NCBI GenBank assembly: GCA_020746105.1
Contig: CM036618.1
Location: forward strand, 120,639,161 to 120,703,160
Length of the DNA stretch: 64,000 nucleotides
From: Trogon surrucura
Taxonomy: Eukaryota; Chordata; Aves; Trogoniformes; Trogonidae
Reading direction: 5' to 3'
Part shown: in pieces, positions 1-12,263 of the stretch
How positions within the stretch are numbered: the stretch's first letter is position 1
Layout of the letters: every line of letters begins with the position of its first letter
The notes under the pieces: generated by a model
What the model was told of the DNA's origin: nothing
What the model saw: only the letters and a program-made list of their open reading frames with translations
Databases searched by the model: none
Position numbers and translations under genes: made by a program

Positions 1-3000
1 AGTGTGAAAACATTTATCTCTTCTTAGATGTCAAACAGCTTTTAAAATTACGCACAATTAGACCTAATAAACATCACACTTTCCTTTCAAGCTACTGCAC
101 TTTGACTGAAGGCTACCCGTATTCTAATGTCAGAAGTGTTGGAGAGACATTTTATAAGGCCATGGCATAGAGAGGTAAAATCATTAGGAACTAACTCTGA
201 AAGTTACTGAGACTTGGAAGACACTCTTAACTGTAGATGTCATATTAATGAATTGCTTTAACCTGAAATATAGAAAGACAGTCATCCTTGAAAAGAATTC
301 TACTTTCGTTTACATATCGTTGGTTGCTATACTCTGCCATGTATGTAGAGTTTATATTGGATCTGATAGAGTTATTCTTATTTGCACTCTTAGTTGAACC
401 ATGTAGTATGTTCATGTCTGGTTAGAGCAGTTTTTTCCCTAGACATTAACTGTTTTATTCACGAGGTACTAACACATCAGATTTACACTACAGACAGCCC
501 TCAACTCTGTAAGGAAACTTCTCTTTCTCTCTCCTTCTGAAGAACACTTGGCGAGGTAAAAGCAGACCCCGCAAAACAATCATTCCTATTCACTTAAAAT
601 TGTTAACAGAGCAACGAAAGCGTTTTGTGTCAATGTTTAAAACTGATTCACCTTCATTTGTTAAGATTTTTTTTGAGATCAGTACTTAGTGATGTATCAG
701 GGACTCAAAGAAATCGAACAACAACCCTTACTGAACGGGTTTAGCAGAAGCACTTCTCCAGGTGCAACAAGTGAAGAAGCAGATGGTGAACAGGCAAGCC
801 CAGCTCTCTAACTCATTTCAAGGAGCAAGTGTTGATTCCCATGAGGTTGTGGTCCGGCCCCTTTTGTAGCTAACTCAGCTCAAAGAATACTATAGAAAGC
901 AGCCAAGGTGGGGGGATAATGAGGAGAAGAGACACCACGGAAACGGAAGGATGAAGATAAAACTCTTGAGTTTTGTCTGAGAGAGCTGTTGCCTCATGCC
1001 AGGGCGCAGGGATGCTCCAACGAACTGGACACACTGTCTGGGGACAAGCACAACTACGAGCACTTGCTGCTTTCCGCTCAGTTAAGAAGGCTGTATAAAC
1101 AATATTTATAAATGACAATTTGTACAAGGTACCAAGTCAGCAAAGAGTTGTTACTTAATCTTGATCAGTTTAAAAAAAACCACTCCCTGTTTTTAGAAGA
1201 CCAGAGTGCAACAGTGGATGGTATTGATTTGGTTAATATTAAAAACTCATAATACTTCGTATCTGAAGTTTAATGCTTCGTTGTAAGAAATGTTTAGCAT
1301 TATTTCTTTTTTTTTTTTCCTGCCAAAAATGATTTCACACTTTCAAATACGTGAAAAAGTAAGAACCACTTTACTGAGGTTGTGAATTTTGTTTTCTACC
1401 AAAGCTGAGAAAAGGCCCTAAATCACAGGGACATTGTAAAAATAAAGCACAGAAGATCTACAGAAACAACAAAAAGTGAAGTCATTGAGCTTTCCTGTGA
1501 AACCACAGAAGTACAAACACCCACTGTGTCTGATTTTGTTGAAGATTTGGTTTTTGAACTGAGCTGGGCAAAGTATTTCTGGAAAATATCATAATCAAAA
1601 ATTCAGAGATTTTCCACTGAAAACTTTCTTTTCAAAGATGGAGTACTAATGCCACAGAATTAAGCTCATTTGACAGGGAATTCTGTCATTAATATCATCT
1701 AGCTATTTTCTGTTCAGGAATTTGGCAAAATGACTGAAAGACAAAGTCCCCAGCTTTACAAAGCCAAGCACATCCAACATTTACTTGGCTGCACAGAGCC
1801 AAGAGTGTACTAGTGGAAAGCACGTGCGGTCCTTATTTTCTGATTAAGCTAGGATTGTAGAAATAGGAAAGAAACTCATGGCCTGCCTTTCAAAATCTGA
1901 TTTGAATACTTTATACTATGAAGCTAGGGCTTGAGAGGACTCAAGGTATTGTGGTGGGAGTAGCCACACCTTCCCTCCTCCTTCACATTCCCCCAGGTGT
2001 GAGAGACCCAGGAAAGGCAAGAAGCTGGGACAGCGAGCCAGCTAATACGCAATCAAGTCACACGTGTTACTGAGGCATGAAGTTAAGAGACACAGGCTGC
2101 TCTGATCTTAAGGATAACAAACAATTTGGCAGGTGTCCATTTCTGCTGGAGATAATGTCTGTGGCATGGGAAAGAAGAGCTGAGGAACCCACTTCTTCTT
2201 CCTGAAACCAAAATTGTACAGGACGCCTGTGAGCCTCCAAAGGCCGCTTTCTCGGAGAACTAGGTCTATGCAAAGAAGCTGGGACATAGCAAAATGGAAT
2301 GAATGCATCTACAGCATATAGCAACTTTGTAAGGAAGATTATTCTTGAGCAACATGCTTTGTATATACATTTGCTTTGTAGTTAATATCATGTTCTACTG
2401 CGGAAGAAGCTATTAGCATTGGTTTAATATGGAAGGAAAATGAGTGTACATCAGTCCAAACCTTTATTTTAATAAGCCAACACTGCTGTTACAAGAGAAT
2501 AGCAAACTAGATGTGCATTCTGGGTGTGGATATGCAAACTGCACAGCAAATGATCTCGCCCTGCTTCAGGTTGTTATACCTGGGTCTGCCACGAGAAGTA
2601 GCTTTTGAACTAGAAAATGTGCAACCATGGGAGCACATATTTTATACTCTTTGGAGGCTCATTAGGACATTTCAACAATCTGCCTGGGAAAATGAGGCTT
2701 GCTACAGAGAGTAACAGTCAAGCCAAGAAGGGGAGATACTTCCACAATTCTGGCTTGCAAAACAGACAGGAATGAACCGTGTCATTCACATGCATGCCCA
2801 AGCCTGTTTGTTCCCAGAGCTGAGACAGCAGCACTGCTCATAAACAGCCGTGAGCGGGGTAATGACATGCAAACGCTGAGCAGGTTAGATTTCTTTGCGA
2901 AGCAAAGGAAATATTTACTGTGTAATACATACTGCCATCACATCTTAGGGTATCACAGCTTCAGTGAAGCAGTGATCCTGTGAAAAACCATTACAGAGGG

Positions 3001-4400
3001 CGAGCTTTATGAAATTTATGTTTGTACACAGAGCTGATTAGCGAACAACCAAATTTACAGCAGTGCAGCCAGTTCACAGAAGACACGCTCTCTTTTTGAA
3101 ATTCTCAAAGGGCTCTGTTCGGAAAATGGCAATTTCTGCTTCACTCAGTCATTCTGCTATGAAACATCTGATGAAAACCAAGAAGCTTCATGTTTTAATA
3201 GAGAGGGTTCTTTAAGCAGAGGATGATAGGAAATCTCTTCTAAAGTCCTGCAATATTTCATAAGACTTTATGACTAACAAGCTGGGACAGCATAATTGGG
3301 CATGCTTCTTCACTGCTCAAAAACTATTCTCATGTTTTATCCTAAAGGGGAGAAATGAGGAAGAGAAAACCTTTGTCTGTGCTTTACAGTAACACTGCAA
3401 TAATGTATTCTGAATCCTGATACTCATGTTCTAGACTTCTAGTCGTGCTACAGCCCCAGAGAGAAGTGCACATGGGGGAAGATCTCCTTGGCTGTAACAT
3501 ATGCAAGCCGTGCTGTTGACACATATATAGCATCTACCTCTTTACACAACGAGTTGCACCACGTGATTGAATAAACTACATTTTGGAAATTTAGTCCCCA
3601 TTATGGCTGAACTTGGCCATATCTGCCAAATAAGATAAAAGATGGCTTTTGAAAAGATACTCTTTTTTTTTTCATTTCAGTGAAGCAAGAAAGCAGAAAT
3701 GACAGGATTTCCCCAAAGCTTAGAGCTGTATTGTACGCTATGTCGAAGACAGGTGGTGCAGAATTTTCTTTTCTTTCAGAAATTCCAGTGGGACTCCGTC
3801 GAGCTTCATCTCTTGCCCACAAGCCATGTTCAGAGATAAGTCCGACATGCTGTACACTTCCACCAAATATTTTGAAGGCAGCAAAACAGAGGGGGTCTCA
3901 TCATCCAGGCTAAGTCAAGGTGTCAGCCATCAGAGAAAGTCCCTAAAATTCCTTTCTACTTAAGTACAATTTGCAAAAAAAAAAAAAAATCCTACATCAC
4001 GTTTTTAGTGAACATGCTCGGGAGTCTGAGTAACTTGAGGTTGCCATGATTTTTTTGTCTTAACCATATAGAAGACTCTTTGTTATGTTTTAATCTAGAA
4101 GACATGCAATTATAAAATTAACCCAGACAAAATGGGTTTTTTTGATATACATTCACGCCTTTGATGACTTCAGACAGCCAAATAGATTACAAAGGCATTC
4201 GCTCAGCTACTCTACAGGTGTCTCCTCAGCAAAGGATCTCCAGATTGGATCCCAAAGCAAATGTGTGGGCAGTCTTCAAGGAACAGAGTCCCAAGTGATA
4301 GCCATTCAATTAGAAAGGACCTGACGCTGCAGCTACATTCCTTCGTAACGCTATCTGATGTAGGTGACATGAGGTGTGTATAATTTCAGGGCCATCCCGA
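1..4400. other. Intronic DNA, no gene seen
   Basis: AT-rich sequence with short T- and A-runs (for example near 1308-1318 and 3976-3989). The open frames here are 60-94 codons, do not resemble known proteins, and are of the length expected by chance. I see no transposon end, RNA gene or splice-flanked exon. Confidence 0.6.
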
Positions 4401-4425
4401 TTCAGCTGCAGCATAAGGCCTATTT

Positions 4426-5577
4426 GTGGAACACATCTCATTTGCCCTCTACCCCAAAAATACCACAGGAGGGCATGTCATAGGGCAGGAACTGAAATAT
4501 CTCGTAGTATCTGTGCTTGGCAGAGTTGAAAGAAAGAATAGTAAGACTGAGATAATCATACCCAGTCATAAGTCATATGCAGTCTGCAACACCCTGAAGA
4601 AACGTGACCCAGTCCGAAAATAGGCAACAGCCAGATGAAGAAGCCACAACGGATCAGCACTCAGAAGGCAACAACCCTCTGGACATGCTGGAACCAACTA
4701 AGTCTGACCTATGAAAAGAAGATAGAATTATGTGGATGAGAACGACCTTGATGCGTGGAAAAGGTGTATACAGACACCAGCGAAGCACAGTGGCGGCTGG
4801 GGAAGAAAGGTGACACCCACAGGCTTTCCTCGTCAAAGAGCTCTCATGCTGAGCCAGCTCGACCTCAGGGATGAGGAGCCATCCTGGTTTGCAGCCAGCA
4901 GAGCCAGTAACACAGCATCAGACACATGGTACTGTACAGCTGAGGCTTGACTAATATGTACGATTAATGCTTGATTTTCAGTTGTTAAGTGATAAACAGC
5001 ATAGTAGTTTAGCATAAATAAATGCTTCTTTGTGGTTCCTGAAATCTGCCAAATTATTCCGATCACAGTGGTCTCCAATTTCCTCACCAAAATAGCTGCT
5101 ACACTTCCTAAATCATCCATATCTGAGCCCCCCATTTGCGTACTAGCGCTGACAAATTACAATACTTGTATTGGATTATTTCCAAAGCTGAGTCCAATGT
5201 ACTGTTTCAGAAACTCCAAATTCCTTCTTGCTGAAAAGAAACAAAAAGCAATTCATTTACTTTGGAGACAGGCAGGATCAGCGAACTATCTCTGGCAAAC
5301 ATGCTTGGATGTTGGATACAGACTATCCACAAACCTACTATCTCATCCAGGCAATCAGACAAACACATCCTCCAAGAACACAAACATACCTGCCAGTCTG
5401 GATTGTACTAAAGGACAAGCTTCCCGACTCTTGTATTCTCTTAGAGCAACTATGCGCACAGATAAAGACTATGGATCAATGCCCACGGGATCTCATGAGT
5501 GCAAAGAATCCCTTTCATGTGGTAAGATCACAAAACTGAAGCAAGCACAGAAAAGCTTTCTATTTAATGCATGAATT
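4426..5577 (+). other. Unexplained low-stop block, possible decayed retroviral/LTR or other insert
   Basis: This stretch is less AT-rich than its surroundings and has several long open frames on the same strand: 4426-4623, 4732-4950 and 5032-5574 (180 codons, the longest in the window). A second frame, 5228-5539, is open inside the last one. No reverse transcriptase, protease, zinc-knuckle or other motif is recognisable in any of them. An AATAAA lies near 5017-5022, followed by a GT-rich stretch, which would fit an LTR-like polyadenylation region, but no TG...CA termini or target-site duplication could be placed. It could be an old mobile-element insert or simply a chance run of open sequence. 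I do not call it a gene. Confidence 0.2.
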
Positions 5578-5579
5578 AA

Positions 5580-6890
5580 ACACCCGAGACACAGAGGTCA
5601 TTACTGCAGATGGCTACGATTTCCAACTGCACAGCAGACAAGCAGCAGTCAACCTAACTGCTCAAGCAAAAGTTCGCTGCTATCTACAATAAGGAGCGTA
5701 AACACTTCTTTTCTCAAGAGGCTGGAAGCAACCCAGGGGACAGCGAGGCAAGGAAAGCTGTGTCACTAACGCACGGATAGGACTCCAGAACGTTGGCTGT
5801 GCAGAACCATATAGAAGAAGAGTCTATGGAGAGAACGGAGCTGTAAACACAAACACGACACACAGAAGGCAGCTAAAATTGAGATCTTGGTGTACTGAAA
5901 ACACTCATGTTGTTTTTGCGTGCAGGTGGCATCACATTTCTCTCAGTAGTGGCGTGCCAGCCCCAGAGGTACTGGTATAACAGTCCCCCAAGTGTAGCGG
6001 GGGCTGTGTCTTTTTCTATTAATGTAACACGTTAAAGGTGTGAAAAACAAACGCGAAAAACTGAGACAAACTATACCGGCTCGTGTCGCATTTTTCCAAG
6101 TGAGGACTAAGCGATGCAGTTGGTTGACTACAGGGAAGCAAGATGTTATGCAGCACATGTTCTTTGATAATGCCCTACTTTCAAACCAAAGAGCAGGTTG
6201 ATTATGTTTTGAAAGCTACATGATCAAAGGAATTCAGAAAAAGCCTTTTGAATCATTTTAGTAGATGCTTCTATCAAACTGTATTAGGCCAAATCCTCCT
6301 TTTCAGTTTGAACAGTTTGAGCCGTAGCATTAGTCTTCTGCTCTTTAAATCTATTCATAAACAAAAAATAAAATCCTTCCCCAAAGAAATGACCACACTA
6401 ACCCATTATCTTGTGTAACCAAGTGCAATCAAAGAGCCTCATTTACTTTATGTAAATGTCCTCTCCCTTTCCCAGGCCTAATGTTTTCTTATTCTCTGTT
6501 GTGTCACCTCATACCTAACCTAGATGCTAAGATTGTCTGGGTGGAGACTCTGGGTAAAAAAGTCAATACTGACTGAAAAAATGTAGCACCTTAGTAACTT
6601 AAGGTACTTTTCAAGGAAATACACTGGTTGTTCCTCCTCTGTTTACAGCACTAAACAAAAACTGTGAATGAAATATATCCGAACATTTCCATATTAATTG
6701 CAATCAATTTTTTTCATCAATAAAAAGCTTACAATTCTTCACAATCTAAAATCAAGAATGGTTTTCAGTTGCCTAAGACGTTTAAAGTAGACACGTGCAT
6801 AGTATGACATTATTAAATACGGACTTCTTACAGTACTTCTTAGAGCTGCTTACAGCAGCTCCTCTGTTAATAAATCAGGCGCAGAAGTCA
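5580..6890. other. Intronic DNA, no gene seen
   Basis: Ordinary AT-rich intron with no open frame over 75 codons, no recognisable repeat family and no RNA gene. Confidence 0.6.
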
Positions 6891-6900
6891 GAATTGTTTC

Positions 6901-7012
6901 CTCGCTCTGCCATCGCTTCCATTTACGTTTGCGATTCGCAGAGCCGTAGCAGAGCGTCAGCAAACGACAGCTGCTCCGTTGTCAACGCGCCCCACGGTAC
7001 AAAACCACGACT
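6901..7012. promoter_or_regulatory. Very short CpG-dense patch, candidate regulatory element
   Basis: By hand count this ~110-bp stretch contains about 13 CpG dinucleotides, including a CGCG near 6987, in flanks where CpG is rare. Such local retention of CpG is typical of unmethylated regulatory DNA, of a young insertion, or of recent GC-biased conversion. No TATA box, exon or known element was recognised next to it, so the regulatory reading is inference. Confidence 0.25.
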
Positions 7013-8916
7013 CACAGCACAAAGGGGTTAAAGTGTGTGATGGCACTGACAGGATTTGGGGGGGATATTAAAGCGCTCTGGAGCCCTCGTGGTTTATCGC
7101 TGAAGTGTAAGGCATTCCCATGTTTCATCCTGCGGCTGCTTATGGCAGTGTGAGGTATTTGCTTTTATATTCTTAATTCCACTCCGCCTCTCTCCTGAAA
7201 ACTACAGAACAGTATTGGCAAAAATAAAGGGTGATGACATTTTGCGGACCAAGGTCTCCTCTAAGATTCAAACACTAACATTCACTAAACAAATGTGAGA
7301 GGAAGACATGCCTTATGTGCTTTGATACAAGAGTTTGATGGAAGAGATTTTATCTTAGTTTTCCCTTGTTCTGTTTTCACTTAACAGGAAATCTTTATGC
7401 ATTGGCAGTCAGATTTCACAGCTAAAAAAATAATAACCTGCCTTGAAAATTTGAGAGTCTTTCATCTATTTTCTTTTAGCACACATCAATGAGTGTTTCA
7501 TCTGAGACACATCAGGATACACACTAAGCTCTTAAACACATTAAACCAACTGGATCAAGTCCTTTAAATGTGTTAACTTATGTCTGCCTTGCTCTTTCAT
7601 TTTACATCATGATTTCCTCTCCGTTTATTAATTCTACGTGTGCCATACTAAAGCAGAATAAACTAGAGCTAATTTTTTCTCAGGCCATTTTATATCCCTC
7701 TCCCCTTCATCTCCTTGCCACTTTGCATTTCCAGCAACCAGACCCTGGAGAGGTGACCAGTATCGCAAATGCATGAGCCGGAAAAAAGTCAATTGTTCCT
7801 CTTTCTTGTTGAATCTCTTCTGGTTCCAAGTATCACTGATATTGCCATGGCCCCACTATCAACTGAGGCTCATGCTTTCTTGTTTTTCAGTGCTTTTTTC
7901 CCTCCCAAGAGCCTCTTTGACAGTTGTTGCTTTTTTTGTCTCCATTTACTCATTGCAGAATTTGTAATACCCTTTTAATTTTTACATTTCCCATTCAGGT
8001 TCTGAGTATCTTTTATTACAATGATCCTCCTATTCTTGAGCTTCTGTGCACCTGATATAATTCCTTTCACATGCATCTAGAATATTGCTACTCAAGTCAT
8101 TTCACCTCCAATATCATAACGTACCGTTTACGCTTATTCACGTTTAGCTATGAATTTTTATTTAAACAAAGTACAACTAATCATTTTACTCCTCTATCTA
8201 ATATTACATTAATATCATTACTATCATTACAGCTGAAAGCCATCAACCTGAGCATCACTAGAGTATTCGAGCTTTGTACTGGAATAATAATATTATTATT
8301 GTTATTGTTATTAGTGATTATATTATAATTTCATTTTTTATTGTTTTTATTTTACTCTGGCATCCAGCAAACATTTTGCTACAGCAGCAGCATGTGTACT
8401 GATTAGAGTAGGTTATAGGAGGTCATAACCTACATCTGCTCCATGGCACAGAGCTGCTGACTTTGGGGAAATGCTTCTTTCCCACTCTAAATTTGAGTAA
8501 AGGTGATGTAACATATGCTTCCAACAAAAAGGAAACATGAATCCAAACAAACACAAGATGGAGGTTAAGCTCGTGTTATAATTTACACTGGAAGCTTCTA
8601 GGAGCTTGCAGTTTTCAACAGTATAAAAGGTCTGGCTTTCATAGTGAGCTACGTCCCATAATCTTTATTCCCTTTGTTTCCCAGACACATACTGCACGCA
8701 ACCAAAACCTTTCCCTACACTCAGTTCTTCAAGGCCTCCCTTCCACTGCAGTCCCAGATGCAACCAGGGACAAATCACTGCATTTTCCATTCCCAAGGCC
8801 ATACTCAAAATAAGGAACTGGAAGGACAAGAAACTGTCTAAATTGGAAACCACTGTTCGTGCTGTAACTAGATTTCCTAGAAATGGTGTTAGAAACTTAG
8901 AGTACAGCAAAGAACT
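7013..8916. other. Intronic DNA with an ATT-type microsatellite
   Basis: AT-rich intron. A degenerate (ATT)n/(GTT)n run lies at about 8283-8333. The region 7560-7980 is pyrimidine-rich on the plus strand and gives several overlapping short open frames rich in Leu, Phe and Ser; this is a composition effect and not evidence for coding. Confidence 0.5.
8283..8333. repeat. Degenerate ATT/GTT microsatellite
   Basis: Alternating AAT, ATT and GTT triplets make a ~50-bp simple repeat with interruptions. It has no associated element. Confidence 0.7.
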
Positions 8917-8931
8917 CATCATCATCATCAT
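8917..8931 (-). repeat. (CAT)5 / (ATG)5 microsatellite
   Basis: Five perfect CAT units on the plus strand. They sit exactly at the 3' boundary of the zinc-finger retroelement relic and are best read as its tail. Confidence 0.85.
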
Positions 8932-9235
8932 GGCCAGGCTTCGCAGACGAAGATATGGAAAGGACTACACCCACACTTGCTACAAGCGTGCCGATGGCTA
9001 AAAAGGCCGATGCAGGATAGGCAAGTCTGGTTGCAAAAGGCACAGCGGAAAGTCTCGTCAGGCGGTATTGGCGAGGCACGGTTCTTTCTGCCTTGTCTTT
9101 TCTCCTCGAGACTAATCCTATGTGCATTCTCGAAGGAGGCAGCGGTGTTATGGACCACAGCTTTCTGCATAACGATTGTCCAAGCCAGTGCACTCTATGG
9201 TCAGCAGTAACGGGTGAGTTTAGGACTTCAAAAGC
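8917..9235 (-). mobile_element. Decayed non-LTR retroelement 3' end with zinc-finger tail and (ATG)n terminus
   Basis: Read on the minus strand, the frame 9170-8928 gives a lysine/arginine-rich helix (SLEEKRQGRKNR), then FRCAFCNQTCLSCIGLFSH followed by RHAC. That is a C-x2-C-x12-H-x3-C finger at about 9050-8982. A basic helix followed by a CxxC...IGLxSH finger is a recurring C-terminal signature of animal retrotransposon reverse-transcriptase proteins. Just upstream, the residues ADHRVHW occur in a different frame, so at least one frameshift separates the two parts. The sense strand ends in (ATG)5 (8917-8931), the kind of simple-repeat 3' tail many non-LTR elements carry. No RT catalytic core remains, so the copy is 5'-truncated and dead. 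The family is not assigned; a captured zinc-finger pseudogene is the alternative. Confidence 0.5.
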
Positions 9236-9239
9236 CATT

Positions 9240-10165
9240 TCCCCTCTGCCCCAAAGAAAGCCATGGATGGGTCTAACTTACTCAAATGACAGCATGCATA
9301 TATATGTTACACAGGAATACGTAACAGAAATGCTAATTGCACATGGCGAAAAATACTAGGAAAGACAGGGGAGGAAGGGTAAATCTCTAAAACAGAAATA
9401 CATTAGTAAAAGGTATCTTTGTAATAGATGCAAAGCTGTCTTTTTGGCTAAGCTATTGACCAGGGAAAAAGGACTACAGGTCTTTGCTATTACAGTGCAC
9501 TGCCAGCTTTCAGTTTTATATACTCACTTCTCCACTGAGATTTGAATATTCTAGTCCTTTGCCATTTTTACCCTCTCTCCCCGGCATTTGACTGAATTTT
9601 AAATGTCTTAACGCATTGAAATTCAGTGAATGAGATGGAATAAAAGTGTGCGGTGAATAATCAGCGGTGAATAACACCCGGAAAGCACTTGTGTATTTCT
9701 TTCCTACCGAGAAAAATGTCCTAAACAACATTTGATTTATTTACCCCGATGTTCTCCTTACAGGGGCTGACATTGCTGTTGACTGGGCATTTATTTATGA
9801 TCGCTTGGTACCAGGCTCTGTGGGTTTCATAGCAGGAAATGTGAAATTCATTACTCTTATCACACTACACAGTCCATCTTTTATGTATTATACAGTGTAC
9901 CAATTTACCGCAGGTGTAGACTTGAAAACCTGAAAAATGAATATTTAATGATTATAAGGTTATAGATGCTTGTATTTTGTTGTAAGAAAAATGTATCGGT
10001 GTATTTTGCCGCATATATTCTGTTACGTTTTCCTAAGGGTCAGTATTTGCAACAGTGTTGTCCAGCTGTTTGGCACCAGGCATTTATTTCTGCTTTACCT
10101 GGCATCGCTTCTATCAAATTCTTTTTTAGTAAAAGAGGTTCTACTAAAAATGGGGAGAGCAAGAT
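9240..10165. other. Intronic DNA, no gene seen
   Basis: AT-rich sequence between the zinc-finger retroelement relic and the first CR1 fragment. Only chance-length open frames are present. Confidence 0.6.
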
Positions 10166-10167
10166 GA

Positions 10168-10232
10168 CTTAAGGGTTCGACTTGATGATCTCTGAGGTCT
10201 TTTCCAACCCAATCGATTCTATGATTCTACGA
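10168..10232 (+). mobile_element. CR1 LINE 3'-end fragment
   Basis: The plus strand reads GGGTTCGACTTGATGATCTC, then GAGGTCTTTTCCAACCCAA, and ends in two ATTCTAYG octamers. This is the standard 3' end of bird and reptile CR1, including its short octamer tail. Only the last ~65 bp remain, as expected for a heavily 5'-truncated copy. The element is non-coding here. Confidence 0.9.
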
Positions 10233-12036
10233 TATCTCTTCCACGAGCAAAATTACTGAATCTGATAAAACAAACGCAACTTCCCCTGAATCAGAATTAG
10301 TCTATTTTCATATCTGTGCCTGGAAAGCGAGCTGTCATCTAGCTTAAACTAAACAACCACTGGATTCAGAATGTGAATTCAACAGGTGAGTTCTGAAGTA
10401 AATCTTTTTCAATACGAAGCGTTCCCCCAGAAATAAAGTTTCTCATTAAATTTTCCTTCATAATAAAATTAACATCTAATGCAACACTGTGGCAGTTGAC
10501 TTCCAATGCAACTTGCATGTATTCCTATTTATAAGGTAAATAACCAACACACGAATAAAGCAAATATTTCAGCTTATACTCCAACCTTGCGAGTACACAG
10601 CCCATGGGAATAACTCTGCTTGATTCAGCTGTTGTCACGTGTTATTAAGATACATGAAACTTCTGTACCAAAAGTGAGCAGACTAACACTTCACATACCA
10701 GACTTGATGTCAACCATATGATGGCTCAGCCAACCCAGCATTGTTCATTTGCTAATCTAGAGCAACGAAATGAAGCATAAAGGAAAAAAATAGGGGAAAG
10801 CGGAAGAGCACATAAACCCTCAAAAGAAAATACCTACTTAGTTACAAGATTTTCTAAGAAACCATGAATATTTATGAAAAAGCTTGGAGGTTTTTTTTTC
10901 ACTTAGCTTTAAATGTCTCCTTTAAACGCTCTTCTCAAATATTAAGGCACATATTAAAAAAAAAAATAAACTGTGCATATAAAAGAAGGCCAGAATGAAA
11001 GACGTGCCGCTTTTAAGATAAGCGTGCTTTCAGTGCAAGCATCTGCACTCAGAAGAGCATTTACACAAATTAACATATTTTATCCACTGTAAGGTCCATA
11101 AAGCATTTCCAATTCAGCATATAATTTTTATTTGAATTGGTATGACAAAATCTTTAAGTGTAGCACTAGTAGAAGATAGAAGAAGCTGCAATGACCAAAG
11201 GCAACAGCGGATTTCCATGAATAAGGAAACGAATAACAATCAAAAAAAGAAAGTTTGGATGTTTGTGGCAGAGGGAGGGTGTTATCCTCAAATTTACAGA
11301 ACCAGTTTCTTGTTACCATGATGTTTCAAAGCGAATATAATCTCCTTCTGAGTGAAGACAGAGAAAAAGATCACATGGCACAATACCATCCCTTCTCTAG
11401 AAACATGGCAATTTTGTCATCAATACACGCGTGAGAGCTGTCATTACTCTTGGAAAACAAAATAACTGGAAAGCTACTACAGAGCTCTCGGGCACGGGGC
11501 TATGCCTGCTCACCCCGCACTCAAAGCTTTGTACCACCGGCAGGTTCGGATCTGCTGATACCACCGCTAGTTCCTTCACCTACCAAAATTCAAACTGCAA
11601 CGCTTTGCCACGTGCCACAGGTCGGGTCGCCATGGTACAGCGCTTGCAAAGGCAACGACTGCTTCCAGCACTTTATTTCAGGGCTGCAAGGACTTGTCTT
11701 CCTTGATTAATTTTTAAGTTAGTGGCGAAAATACGAAGAAGACTGAAATAAGAAAAGCAAATTTAAGGAGCTACATTGGCTCTTGGATTGTGTCGTGATG
11801 TACTTCCCTGCAGTAAAACTTTCAAAAGAGATCGTTACTTCTCAGGTATATGTAGAAGAAATACTAAAGTACCTCCTAAATATACAGTACATTTAGTTAT
11901 ATGTATAAAGTATCGATATAGTGGATAATAATTTACTTGTAAATCAGCTTTTTCCATTTTACCTGCACTTTGGTGTCCATAAGACGTCTTTCTAAGACAG
12001 AATTTAAGATGATGATTATTATTATGATTCTACAGT

Positions 12037-12078
12037 AAGATATTTTATTCTACATTAAAGATATTTTATTCTATATTA
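12037..12078. repeat. 21-bp tandem duplication (2 copies)
   Basis: Two adjacent copies, 12037-12057 and 12058-12078, of AAGATATTTTATTCTAYATT plus A. They differ at one C/T position. This is a simple slippage-type duplication in AT-rich DNA. Confidence 0.85.
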
Positions 12079-12247
12079 ATGATTACAAAACCCAGACTTG
12101 GTTAAATACGTTGTGTCCAACGTGCACTGCCATCCTCTAAAAAGACTTTCCCAATCAGAAATCGTTTTTTGCTCATGTTTATGTGTGGCATTTATCCCAC
12201 CCTACCATCAGACACTTAATGAATATGCCTAAATTATCACCTTTTCA

Positions 12248-12263
12248 GGAGGGAGGGAGGGAG
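12248..12263 (+). repeat. (GGGA)n run
   Basis: The run GGAGGGAGGGAGGGAG has three GGG tracts and one GG tract with single-base loops, so it could fold as a G-quadruplex if the GG tract takes part. Confidence 0.6.
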
